Program-made: the position numbers and the translations under genes
Part shown: piece after piece, positions 36,205 through 44,157 of the stretch
Position numbering within the stretch: the first letter of the stretch is position 1
How the letters are laid out: the number at the start of each line of letters is the position of its first letter
Source: Lacrimispora sp. 210928-DFI.3.58
GTDB taxonomy: Bacteria; Bacillota; Clostridia; Lachnospirales; Lachnospiraceae
Reading direction: 5' to 3'
DNA length: 64,000 nucleotides
Assembly (NCBI RefSeq): GCF_020554865.1
Contig: NZ_JAJCIC010000006.1
Location: 62,001-126,000 of the forward strand
The notes under the pieces: model-generated
The model's input: only the letters and a program-made list of their open reading frames with translations
The model's database searches: none
What the model was told of the DNA's origin: nothing

Positions 36205-36840
36205 TCAGACGCCATTCTTCCGGCAGAGATGGCTTACGCAGCATTTATCACAGTGAGGCTTTGTTCTGGCTGTACAGACATCCCTTCCGTGGTACACCAG
36301 CCTGTGGCAGAAATCGCTTCCCTCCTCCGGCGGGATCAGCTTCCAGAGCTCCATCTCCACCTTCTTCGGCTCCTTTATCCCATCCACAAGGCCCATGCGG
36401 TTTACTAGGCGGATGCAGTGGGTATCTGTCACGATTGCCGGCTTTCCAAACACATCCCCCATGATCAGGTTGGCGCTCTTTCTGCCGACTCCCGGAAGGG
36501 AGAGCAGGGCATTAAAATCATCCGGCACTTTTCCATTATATTTTTCCTTTAACAGCTTCATGCAGCCGCTGATATCCCTGGCCTTGCTGTGCCCCAGGCC
36601 GCAGGGCTTTACAATGGCCTCGATGTCCTCCACCTTGGCCTCTGCCAATGCCTCCACGCTGGGATATTTTGCATACAGGTCCTGGACCACCACGTTTACC
36701 CTGGCGTCCGTGCACTGGGCAGCCAGACGCACGCTGACAAGAAGCTTCCAGGCTTCGTTGTAATCCAGCGTACAGCCTGCATCAGGATATTCCTTTTTCA
36801 GCCCCTCTATAAGAGCAAGGGCCAGCTCTTTTTTCGTCAT
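36205..36840 (-). CDS. nth: Endonuclease III (DNA glycosylase/AP lyase)
   Basis: The 211-residue base-excision repair enzyme removes oxidised pyrimidines. The helix-hairpin-helix is LPGVGRKSANLI with the catalytic lysine, and the catalytic aspartate is in VTDTHCIRLVNRMGL. Four C-terminal cysteines for a 4Fe-4S cluster are present in CTARTKPHCDKCCVSHLC, but the first spacing is seven residues rather than the classical six. The length is normal. The gene is apparently monocistronic. Confidence 0.94.
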   Translation of the reverse strand: MTKKELALALIEGLKKEYPDAGCTLDYNEAWKLLVSVRLAAQCTDARVNVVVQDLYAKYPSVEALAEAKVEDIEAIVKPCGLGHSKARDISGCMKLLKEKYNGKVPDDFNALLSLPGVGRKSANLIMGDVFGKPAIVTDTHCIRLVNRMGLVDGIKEPKKVEMELWKLIPPEEGSDFCHRLVYHGRDVCTARTKPHCDKCCVSHLCRKNGV

Positions 36841-36942
36841 TTGTATGTTCTCTCCTTTTATTTCTGCGAAGCAATGAGCCCCATGTATTTTATTTATTAT
36901 ATAGCATGGATTCCTGTTTTACAATAATAACTCTGCGTTTCC

Positions 36943-36978
36943 GCATTTTGTGTCCGCCTGACGCCGGACACAAAATGC
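36943..36978. terminator. Perfect 14-bp hairpin upstream of nth
   Basis: GCATTTTGTGTCCG (36943-36956) pairs with 36965-36978, loop CCTGACGC. It lies between nth and the small-protein pair, in the 221-base gap 36841-37061. A T tract is missing, so it may be a repeat rather than a terminator; its edge TTTCCGCATTTTG resembles arms of the long inverted repeats. Confidence 0.45.
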
Positions 36979-37004
36979 TTCCCATAAGTTTATACCCATA
37001 GCGC

Positions 37005-37040
37005 GCAAAAATGGCAGGATCCCTCTATATGCGACCCTGC
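37005..37040 (-). terminator. Terminator after the small tandem genes
   Basis: On the minus strand GGCAGGGTC pairs with GATCCTGCC around a loop of about 11 bases and is followed by ATTTTTGCG, about 20 bases beyond the stop at 37062. Confidence 0.6.
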
Positions 37041-37061
37041 CGTTTCTTCTCTGCGCCATTT

Positions 37062-37259
37062 TTACCGGCACTCATCCAGTATCTCTTCCTGCAGATCCCT
37101 GTCCATCATTTTCATATCTGAGACAAATACCTGAGGATAGGGAAATGCCATATCTCCGTAAAGCTTTCCAAATGCAACGTATACCTTCCCGCCTTTTAAG
37201 GCAAATATAGTCCCTGCCCCAAAGCGCCTGTGCTCTACCTTCTGGTTAATGATCTTCAT
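37062..37259 (-). CDS. Hypothetical 65-residue protein, paralog of its upstream neighbour
   Basis: I do not recognise a named family. The protein reads KVEHRRFGAGTIFALKGGKVYVAFG and then FPYPQVF, a pattern shared with the first 45 residues of the upstream gene (VVHRTYGNGNVIRTREGHIT, FQYPEAF). The fold is probably a small SH3-like beta barrel, similar to tail segments of UvrD/DinG-like proteins (inference). Its ATG overlaps the upstream stop by 4 bases, so the two are translationally coupled. Confidence 0.7.
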   Translation of the reverse strand: MKIINQKVEHRRFGAGTIFALKGGKVYVAFGKLYGDMAFPYPQVFVSDMKMMDRDLQEEILDECR

Positions 37260-37609
37260 GCTGTCATTCCTCCCTGTCTCTTCTCCCTTTCCTGGCGCTC
37301 CTTTGCAGCCTTCCTGCGGCGGCGCAGAAGTTCTCTCTGCTCCTTTTTCCGTTCAGCCTCCCGAAGCTCATACAGCTTCTGTTTCTGCTCCTGCTCCTGG
37401 TTTTTCCTGAGCTTCAGCTGCTCCAGATCATCCTCTGCCTGAGCCTGAAGGCGGCTGCTTGTAAACTGGAGATAGGTTTCAAATGCCTCCGGGTACTGGA
37501 AGGTCTTTTCCTCCTCCATCCCCTGGAACATGACCGTGATATGGCCCTCCCTTGTGCGGATAACATTTCCATTCCCATAGGTTCTGTGGACTACAGCTTC
37601 ATTTAACAT
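37256..37609 (-). CDS. Hypothetical protein: small beta domain plus charged coiled coil
   Basis: From ATG 37609 the protein has 117 residues: an N-terminal domain like that of the downstream 65-residue gene (about 1-45), then a long, highly charged helix (about 55-110, rich in Q, E, K and R) that should form a coiled coil. A GTG at 37621 is an alternative start with a worse ribosome site. No function can be given. The pair may act together on nucleic acid, judging only by charge and fold pattern. Confidence 0.7.
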   Translation of the reverse strand: MLNEAVVHRTYGNGNVIRTREGHITVMFQGMEEEKTFQYPEAFETYLQFTSSRLQAQAEDDLEQLKLRKNQEQEQKQKLYELREAERKKEQRELLRRRRKAAKERQEREKRQGGMTA

Positions 37610-37658
37610 ACTGCTTAACACCCTTTCTTAGCAAAGCCTCTGTGCACTTGTCTAAAAT

Positions 37659-37703
37659 AGTTCAGGACTGCAGCTCCCAAAGGGTCTCTTGCAGTCCTGA
37701 ACT
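37659..37703. terminator. Hairpin between the small tandem genes and DUF4491 gene
   Basis: AGTTCAGGACTGCA (37659-37672) pairs perfectly with 37690-37703. It lies 90 bases beyond the stop of the DUF4491 gene. The arm AGTTCAG...CTGAACTGTTA matches arms of other repeats in this window. Confidence 0.55.
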
Positions 37704-37793
37704 GTTATCCTTATTTTATCATTTTTTTAAGACTTTTTCTAAAGATTTTAAGGTGGAAGAAAGCAATTTCAGCACTTTGCAACAGAATGGTCC

Positions 37794-38099
37794 TCATGGT
37801 TTTTGTGCACAATTTCTTTTCCTCTTCGGATTTTTCGGAAACCAGCCCCGCTCTACCCGCTTTTCCTGCTCCTTCAGCTCCAGGATGCTCCACAGGCAGC
37901 TGCAGCCCAGTACCCCCAGGACAGCCGATATGGTTCCCTGCTCCACCAAGGCACTGACTGCCAGAAACAGGACTCCCGCAGCCAAAAACAGGGGCCAGCA
38001 CCTGGATGACAGATAATACTCCGCCTTGATCACAATAGGATGGAACAGGCCGATTATCATGAAGCAGGCTGCTCCGATCACGATGCCATTTATATTCAT
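37794..38099 (-). CDS. DUF4491 family membrane protein
   Basis: The 101-residue protein has about three membrane helices and the DUF4491 signatures GLFHPIVIKAEYYLSSRCWP and SILELKEQEKRVERGWFPKN. The family is common in Firmicutes and has no known function. Start follows GGCGGAG. The basic C-terminal tail should be cytoplasmic. Confidence 0.88.
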   Translation of the reverse strand: MNINGIVIGAACFMIIGLFHPIVIKAEYYLSSRCWPLFLAAGVLFLAVSALVEQGTISAVLGVLGCSCLWSILELKEQEKRVERGWFPKNPKRKRNCAQKP

Positions 38100-38144
38100 A
38101 AGATTCTCCGCCTCTATGTTGTCCTTTTTCTTGCACTTCCCGTC

Positions 38145-38663
38145 TTACCGTACCTGCTTCATCAGAATATCCCTCAGATATCCGCCATACTTTTCCTTTG
38201 TCGCCATCACCTCATAGCCCTGACGCAGCACATTGTCCCTGCTGTAGCTGTTTTCCGGATGGACCGTGCACATAAGGTACCGGAAGCCCCTTTCCCTTAA
38301 GTCTGCCTCCGCCTCCTGCATCATCTGGTACTGAAGGTGATTGCCTCGGTATTCCGGTAAGATGGCGGCGGAATCCATGTGGGCTACCAGGTCCAGCTCC
38401 TTTTCAGGAAGGCCGATGTCATAGCCTAAGTTCTCCTCGTCCTTTCCCGGAAATGTGACCATAAATACTCCTGCCAAAGCGCCTGTCTCCGCCTCCACTG
38501 CCTTATATCCCAGGCCCTTTCCCTCTGCCAGGATACCATAGGTATACTCTGCATTGTCTGCCGCAAACCACTCCTTATTGGCAAGGCTGTCCCAGACCTT
38601 CTGTATCAGCCCTGCCATCTCCCTGTAATCCGCTTCCAGGGCCTTCTCAATCCTGAACTCCAT
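38145..38663 (-). CDS. GNAT-family N-acetyltransferase
   Basis: The 172-residue protein has a GNAT fold: N-terminal EADYREMAGLIQKVWDSL, a core strand LAGVFMVTFPG and a motif A region HMDSAAILPEYRGNHLQYQMMQEAE that binds acetyl-CoA (Q/RxxGN variant). The C-terminal NSYSRDNVLRQGYEV is typical of the family. The substrate is unknown. Strong GGAAGGAG site; it follows degV by 20 bases or more in the same direction. Confidence 0.85.
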   Translation of the reverse strand: MEFRIEKALEADYREMAGLIQKVWDSLANKEWFAADNAEYTYGILAEGKGLGYKAVEAETGALAGVFMVTFPGKDEENLGYDIGLPEKELDLVAHMDSAAILPEYRGNHLQYQMMQEAEADLRERGFRYLMCTVHPENSYSRDNVLRQGYEVMATKEKYGGYLRDILMKQVR

Positions 38664-38682
38664 GTACAGATATCTCCTTCCC

Positions 38683-39585
38683 TTATGCTTTTAAAGAAAA
38701 TGGCTGCTTCGGACGTCTGGGCCTGCAGGAGCAGCCGATCCCTAAGCCGCCCTGACCAATGTGGCAGGACACCCCTAGGGACAGGTCATCGCACATGACC
38801 TCCATTCCAGGAAATGCCTCCCTGATCTCCCTGATCCAGCTCTCCGTTTCCTCCTGGGAGGCGCTGGAGGCCGCCAGAAGATAGACCTCTCCCCTGTCGT
38901 ACCAGTCCTTGAATTTGGTCTTCAGGTCATGGTCCATGGCCTCGATCATCAGCTTTCTGGCCTTCACAAAACCTCTGCACTTCTTAAAGGTATCCAGATT
39001 TCCCACGTCAAATTTGAGCACAGGCTTGATGTTCAGCACCGCACCCAGGGCTGCTGTGGCAGGAGTGATCCTTCCCCCGCGCTTTAAATGCTCCAAAGTC
39101 TGCACTCCCACGTAGATCACCATCTTATCCCTGGCTTCCTCCAGGATATCCTTGATCTCCTCTGCAGAATACCCCTCCCTGATCAGCTCCAGGGCATCCA
39201 GCACAGAGCGGTGGAGCGGTGTGGAAACACGTCCATTGTCCACCACAAGGATACGCCCTTCATAGGGCTCCTCCTGTGCCATGGCTGTGGCTGTGCTGCA
39301 GGAACCGCTGAGTCCGCTGCTGATAGGTATGTAAAGCACCTTTTCATATTCCTTTAACGCCTCATCCCACAGCTCCAACACTGTTTCAGGAGATGGCTGG
39401 GAGGTTGTGATATCAATGCCGGAATCCAGCTTTTCAAAAAACTCCTCTCTGGACAAGGTCACATCCTCATAGTAGCATTCTCCCCCCAGATAAAAGGGCA
39501 TGGGCAGAACGGTGATCCCCAGCTCTGCCGCCTGCTTCTGGGTAATGCTGCTGTGGCTGTCTGTTATGATTCCAATTGGCTTCAT
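38683..39585 (-). CDS. DegV-family fatty-acid-binding protein
   Basis: From ATG 39585 (GGAG 6 bases before) the protein has 300 residues. It begins KPIGIITDSHSSITQKQAAE and contains TSQPSPETV, ISSGLSGSCSTA and the GGRITPATAALGAVLNIKPVL loop typical of DegV/FakB. Such proteins bind a fatty acid and present it to a FakA-type kinase. An alternative ATG at 39597 lacks a ribosome site. The C-terminus is unusual in ending with SCRPRRPKQPFSLKA. Confidence 0.92.
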   Translation of the reverse strand: MKPIGIITDSHSSITQKQAAELGITVLPMPFYLGGECYYEDVTLSREEFFEKLDSGIDITTSQPSPETVLELWDEALKEYEKVLYIPISSGLSGSCSTATAMAQEEPYEGRILVVDNGRVSTPLHRSVLDALELIREGYSAEEIKDILEEARDKMVIYVGVQTLEHLKRGGRITPATAALGAVLNIKPVLKFDVGNLDTFKKCRGFVKARKLMIEAMDHDLKTKFKDWYDRGEVYLLAASSASQEETESWIREIREAFPGMEVMCDDLSLGVSCHIGQGGLGIGCSCRPRRPKQPFSLKA

Positions 39586-39760
39586 GTTGTTCTCCATATA
39601 AACCCGCTATTTTTTCAATCATTTTTACATTTATCGTATAGTATACATCAACTTATCCTCTGTTTACAACCAAAAACTCGGAAACTTCTGTATTCATCTC
39701 CGGTCCCGGACTCTGAACGCCGCCCTGCCAGCAGAGGTTTTCCGCAGCTGTCTCCCTCTT

Positions 39761-41146
39761 TCAGCTGCTTTTCTTCCCATCAAACCCATGGACCCAGTCT
39801 GTCTTAAACAGCCATACCAAAAATACCAGGGAGCTTAAGGACCATGTAATGGGATAGGCCCAGGAGATCGTCCGAAAGACCGGAAATACCGGAAGGGCCA
39901 GGGTCACATACAGTATGCGGAAGCCGCACCAGAACAACAGCATTGCCACCATGGGAACAAAGGCCTTCCCACAGCCCCTCATAACACCCGCCGCACAGTG
40001 AGAAAAGGCCAGCAGGAAAAAGAAGAGGGAAACTGTCCTTGCATGGATGCATCCGAACTCAATGGCTTCAGGCGTATCCACAAACAGCCTCAGGGCATGC
40101 TGCACTTCAAAATAGAACAAAACGCCTATCAGCTCTGCCATTGCCATTCCTGAAAGGATCCCGAAGGCAGCGCCCTTTTTTGCCCGCCCATACTCCTTTG
40201 CTCCCAGGTTCTGGCTGATAAAGGTCGGCAGGGCCAGGGACATACTCATAATAGGAAGAAACACAAGTCCCTCCACCTTTGCATAGGCCCCCTGTCCGGA
40301 AATGGCGTAAGCCCCAAAGGAATTGATGTTTGCCTGCACTGCCAGATTGCCGATGCTGATCACCGCATTCTGAACGCCGGTCGGGAGTCCCTGACGAATC
40401 ACCTGGCCCATCATGGACTTATGAAAACGCAGCCTTTTCAGCTCAAGCCTTGTATCATCCTTTACGCGGCACATACGGAACAGGCACATGACAGCGCTCA
40501 GGCCCTGGGCGATCACAGTAGCCACTGCCGCCCCTCCGACGCCCCAGCCAAAGCCTGCCACGAACAGAAGGTCCAGAGCCACATTTACGGCAGAGGAAAA
40601 GATCAGATAATACAGGGGATGGAGGCTGTCCCCCAAAGCCCGCATCACTGCCATGCAGATATTGTACATGATCACAGTGGACACACCGCCGAAATAAATA
40701 CGGAAATACACCAGCGCATGGGGCATCACACTTTCCGGCGTCTTCATCCACAGAAGGATATGGGGCACCAGCCAGAGTCCCACTGCCGTGGAAAGAACAG
40801 AAGCCCCGATCCCAAAGAGCACATTCGTGTGGATGGCCCTCCTCACCTGCTCTCTGTCCTTTGCCCCAAAATACCGGGAGATCACAACGCCTCCGCCGAT
40901 GGCGATCCCATTAAAAAAGCCGATAATGAGAAAGGTCACATGAGTCGCCAGACTCACCGCCGCAAATGCATCATTATCCGCAAAATTCCCCACTACCCAG
41001 GCATCTGCCATATTGTAGCACTGCTGGAGCAGCTGGCCTAAAAAAATGGGCAGCGCAAAGGAGAGCAGCCCCAGGGCAATTGGTCCCTCCGTCAGGCTGG
41101 CCTGCTTTCTGTCTCCATGCCCGGCGGATATCTGTTTTGTAACCAT
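39761..41146 (-). CDS. MATE-family efflux transporter
   Basis: The 461-residue membrane protein has about 12 helices in two homologous halves. It contains GPIALGLLSFALPIFLGQLL, FFNGIAIGGGVVISRYFGAK and FLPIMSMSLALPTFISQNLG, which mark the MATE family. MATE proteins export cations, drugs or dyes with sodium or protons. Start has AAGGAAG. A hydrophilic loop with basic residues lies in the middle. No regulator is adjacent. Confidence 0.92.
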   Translation of the reverse strand: MVTKQISAGHGDRKQASLTEGPIALGLLSFALPIFLGQLLQQCYNMADAWVVGNFADNDAFAAVSLATHVTFLIIGFFNGIAIGGGVVISRYFGAKDREQVRRAIHTNVLFGIGASVLSTAVGLWLVPHILLWMKTPESVMPHALVYFRIYFGGVSTVIMYNICMAVMRALGDSLHPLYYLIFSSAVNVALDLLFVAGFGWGVGGAAVATVIAQGLSAVMCLFRMCRVKDDTRLELKRLRFHKSMMGQVIRQGLPTGVQNAVISIGNLAVQANINSFGAYAISGQGAYAKVEGLVFLPIMSMSLALPTFISQNLGAKEYGRAKKGAAFGILSGMAMAELIGVLFYFEVQHALRLFVDTPEAIEFGCIHARTVSLFFFLLAFSHCAAGVMRGCGKAFVPMVAMLLFWCGFRILYVTLALPVFPVFRTISWAYPITWSLSSLVFLVWLFKTDWVHGFDGKKSS

Positions 41147-41227
41147 TTTTACACTTCCTTTTATCTTTGGATCAAATTCTCCTAATAATACTACAGAACA
41201 TTCCCGGAAATGTCAATGACACAGAGA

Positions 41228-41487
41228 CTTAAGCTTCCGCATTTGTAACAGTTCAGTCGGCTGCCGGGAGGGAGACTGGAGCGACTTTGCAGGACATTAG
41301 AAGCACTTAGGCAGCTGGTTTTTCCGTTCAGAGCAGCATCAATGATTGTTTGAGCGCAGCGAGTTACGCCCACGCTGCTCTGGCTTTTAGGAAAAATCAG
41401 GTGTCTTAGTGATTCTTATGTCCGAAACCGGAGCGCCAGTCTCCCTCCCGGCGGCCGCCTGAACTGTTACAAATGCGGAAGCTCAAG
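41228..41487. repeat. Long inverted-repeat element, copy 2
   Basis: This 260-base palindrome shares about 83 bases of core (GCGACTTTGCAGGACATTAG onward) with copy 1 at 32424-32671. Its outer arms differ: CTTAAGCTTCCGCATTTGTA ... AGTCTCCCTCCCGGCGGCCG, closing with AAATGCGGAAGCTCAAG. The arms are still complementary within this copy. The right part of the inner stem (ACGCCCACGCTGCTC) has lost some pairing. It overlaps the 3' end of the DUF4129 gene, encoding its last 27 or so codons. Confidence 0.85.
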
Positions 41488-42818
41488 CAAAGAGAACGTA
41501 TTTCCTCCGCATACCGCTTATAATCTGCCTCCGTAAGGGCGGCCTTCCCGTCCCCATAGTAGATCCGATCAAGAAGGAACGACAGCTCCAGGAGAGAGGA
41601 GGCCTCCTCCGGGCTCTGCTGACTGACAGCCTGCCTTCCCGCACGCGCCAGCCTCCTCATATACTCCCCAGGGCCCTCATCCCTGCGGCGTTTCAATTCT
41701 TTTTCTTTCACCGTCCGCTCTGCTAATACAAGAAGCCCCTGGGGCGTCTTCCTGCAGCACAAATATTCCCACTCAAAACGCACTGCCTCTGCCGCCTGCC
41801 GCACAAGCCTCCTGACAGCCTCAAAAAAGTGGCTCTTCCTCCTCACTTTTCTGCGGCTTTCCCTGGCTCTCCTGCGCTTCAGCCTCAGATGGCGGCATGC
41901 ATACAATATCCACACGCACAGTACCGCCAGGAGCACTGCTCCCACCGCAGCAAGTATCCACACGGGTACTGGTCCGGATGGCCCTTCTGCGATCTCCTCT
42001 GTCCCGAATCCCACATTCTCCGCAATATTTTCCCTCATTCTCCCCGATGTAAAAGGGGAGAACAGCATAAGAAGCAATATGATCTTCCCCAGCACAAGGC
42101 CAATCACTCCAAATATGGCTTCCAGACAATCACCTGCAAAACAAAGCACGATCAAAAGGAAGTCCGCAGCACTGTGGACCTGACCTGAGGCAGTCCCGGC
42201 CAGAAAGCCTGTGAGAAGGATACTTCCGACTACAAGGCCCAGAAGGATCAGCTTTCCCCCGGCCCCTGCTCCTTGAACCACAAAGGCTGCCTCATCCCCG
42301 GTCCGCAGCCTGCCTATGATCCACAGATCCAGTGCAGCGGCCAGCAGGGCAACGAGGATCAGCTCTCCGTCCGGCTCCTGCCCTGTTCCCGCTGCCACAG
42401 CCAGATAAAGCCCCAAAAGCACGATCAGGATATCCACCTGCCTTACGATCCCGTTGGATCTCGGCAGAAAATAAGCCGCTGCTGCCCCATGTATGCCGCA
42501 GCCCGCTGCTGCCGCCCAGATGTACATTGTATGAAATTCATAGGCCGGTGCAAAACCGGAGCATTTCACCGTAAAAAAGCTTCCTGCCCCGATCCCCAGC
42601 AGATTAAACACCAGATAGGCATTGACCGGCAGCCCTATTCCTGCAAGGATATCGTCTGCAAGGAACAGGGCCAGCAGGTATCCGGAAAATACCACAAGTG
42701 GAACAGAACATTCCTCCATCCGGAATGCCGCAGAGACCATATACAAGAATAGGCATGAACCAGCCGCATCTGACAAAAGGACACTGGCTCCTCTGAAATA
42801 ATCAGTGATCTGTCTCAT
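41406..42818 (-). CDS. Membrane protein with C-terminal DUF4129-like domain
   Basis: About 470 residues: nine or ten membrane helices (10-310), then a basic cytoplasmic or outside domain (about 330-455) resembling DUF4129, with RRDEGPGEYMRRLARAGR and DRIYYGDGKAALTEADYKRY. DUF4129 occurs beside transglutaminase-like proteins and in MoxR/DUF58 clusters, as here. The last 27 residues (LSFRICNSSGGRREGDWRSG and beyond) are read from the inverted repeat, so the native C-terminus was probably replaced. Start 42818 has GGAGGAA; it overlaps the DUF58 stop by 17 bases. Confidence 0.75.
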   Translation of the reverse strand: MRQITDYFRGASVLLSDAAGSCLFLYMVSAAFRMEECSVPLVVFSGYLLALFLADDILAGIGLPVNAYLVFNLLGIGAGSFFTVKCSGFAPAYEFHTMYIWAAAAGCGIHGAAAAYFLPRSNGIVRQVDILIVLLGLYLAVAAGTGQEPDGELILVALLAAALDLWIIGRLRTGDEAAFVVQGAGAGGKLILLGLVVGSILLTGFLAGTASGQVHSAADFLLIVLCFAGDCLEAIFGVIGLVLGKIILLLMLFSPFTSGRMRENIAENVGFGTEEIAEGPSGPVPVWILAAVGAVLLAVLCVWILYACRHLRLKRRRARESRRKVRRKSHFFEAVRRLVRQAAEAVRFEWEYLCCRKTPQGLLVLAERTVKEKELKRRRDEGPGEYMRRLARAGRQAVSQQSPEEASSLLELSFLLDRIYYGDGKAALTEADYKRYAEEIRSLCLSFRICNSSGGRREGDWRSGFGHKNH

Positions 42819-44157
42819 TGCTTCCTCCATCCCTCATGCATCTTCCAACCAGCACCTCTTTTTCCATATTTCCCCAATCAAGGCGTTCCAGGCAGATGTC
42901 CTCCTCGTACAGACATTCAAATTCCCCTGCCGCCCTTGCTTGTCTCTCCAGCACCAGATACCGCGCCCTGCTCCTGCCCAGGCCCTCTGCGAGCCCGTCA
43001 AGGCCGGAGGCTTCATCTGTTCTGGTACAGATATGGACATTTCCCAGCTTATGTCCTGCCTGCCAGAACTCCTCATAAGGAAAATGGGGCTCCTCCGCCC
43101 TGTAATCCACCTTTGCCAGGGCTTCCATTGCCTGCTTTAAGAGCATCTCCGGCTCCTCCCCGTCCGGGATGCAGAGAACGGCCTCCCTGTCCCCGTAGGC
43201 GGGGATAATAAGGGCCGCCGGGATCTGATACCCGGCAACGGTTCTCATGCAGGAGGCAACCAGGCTGATCATGCGCTCTAAATCCCTCTCCAGAAGGAAC
43301 AGATCCAGGCAGGCAAGGCCCTGTTCTTCCTTCCTCTCTGCCGTCCTGCGAAAGGAGGACAGGTCAAGAAGAAAGGTCATGCAGCCAGGCATCACCGTCT
43401 CATATACATTTACTTCCATCTGTCCGCTTCCCGCAAGAAGGCGCCAGTTGATCCTCTTCACCGGATCCCCCGGCATATAGGGGCGGCTGCTCTTTAATAT
43501 AGTCATATCCTCCGTCTGTCCCCTGTTCCTGGCAGCCGCCTCCTGGAAGACCTTTAAAAAGGGCTGGGGGCGCACAGGCACAATGCCAGGATACACCGTA
43601 AGCCCTGCGGGAACAGAGAAGGCATACCAGCGCTCCCTGGCTGACAGCCCCAGTCCATCCCCGGCCTGAAGGGATGCCCCTTCCAGCACCGCCACGCCGC
43701 GCCTCAAGGCCGTAAGCTCCTCTGTCCACCGGATCTCCTGCTGCCACAAAAGCCAGGCAAACCGAAGTCTGATCCCGGTCTGCGCTTCCCGCCATCCCTC
43801 CAGCTGATAGCGCCGCACATTTTCCGCCAAAGTCTGGCACACCAGCTCCCTCGTTCCAGTTGGGAGCAGCACATCCAGCCATGTCAGAGGGAAAAAGCTA
43901 TTGTTTTTTACATTTATTTCCAGAGAAAGTCTGTCTCCGGCATATCCCTCCCCTGACAAAGCTTTCACGGAAACCTCTATCTGCTTTAGCACTCTCCTGC
44001 TCCAGAGAAAGGAGCTGCCGCACAAAAACAACAGCAGAAAAAAGAAGGCCGCTGCCTGCCAGGCCTGAAAATAGCTGGCCGCTGCTGCCAGGGAAAACAG
44101 GGCTGCTATGCCCGGGATCCCGGAAAACAGGCTGCTTTTATTTCTCTTTTCTTCCAT
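42802..44157 (-). CDS. DUF58 domain protein
   Basis: The 451-residue protein has two N-terminal membrane helices (about 13-55), a beta-rich middle part, and a C-terminal DUF58/vWA-like domain. The DUF58 core is RPYMPGDPVKRINWRLLAGSGQMEVNVYE (seen at about 225-253) and TFLLDLS. DUF58 proteins are the usual partners of MoxR ATPases and are thought to act as adaptors. Start overlaps the moxR stop by 20 bases. Function remains unknown. Confidence 0.88.
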   Translation of the reverse strand: MEEKRNKSSLFSGIPGIAALFSLAAAASYFQAWQAAAFFFLLLFLCGSSFLWSRRVLKQIEVSVKALSGEGYAGDRLSLEINVKNNSFFPLTWLDVLLPTGTRELVCQTLAENVRRYQLEGWREAQTGIRLRFAWLLWQQEIRWTEELTALRRGVAVLEGASLQAGDGLGLSARERWYAFSVPAGLTVYPGIVPVRPQPFLKVFQEAAARNRGQTEDMTILKSSRPYMPGDPVKRINWRLLAGSGQMEVNVYETVMPGCMTFLLDLSSFRRTAERKEEQGLACLDLFLLERDLERMISLVASCMRTVAGYQIPAALIIPAYGDREAVLCIPDGEEPEMLLKQAMEALAKVDYRAEEPHFPYEEFWQAGHKLGNVHICTRTDEASGLDGLAEGLGRSRARYLVLERQARAAGEFECLYEEDICLERLDWGNMEKEVLVGRCMRDGGSNETDH

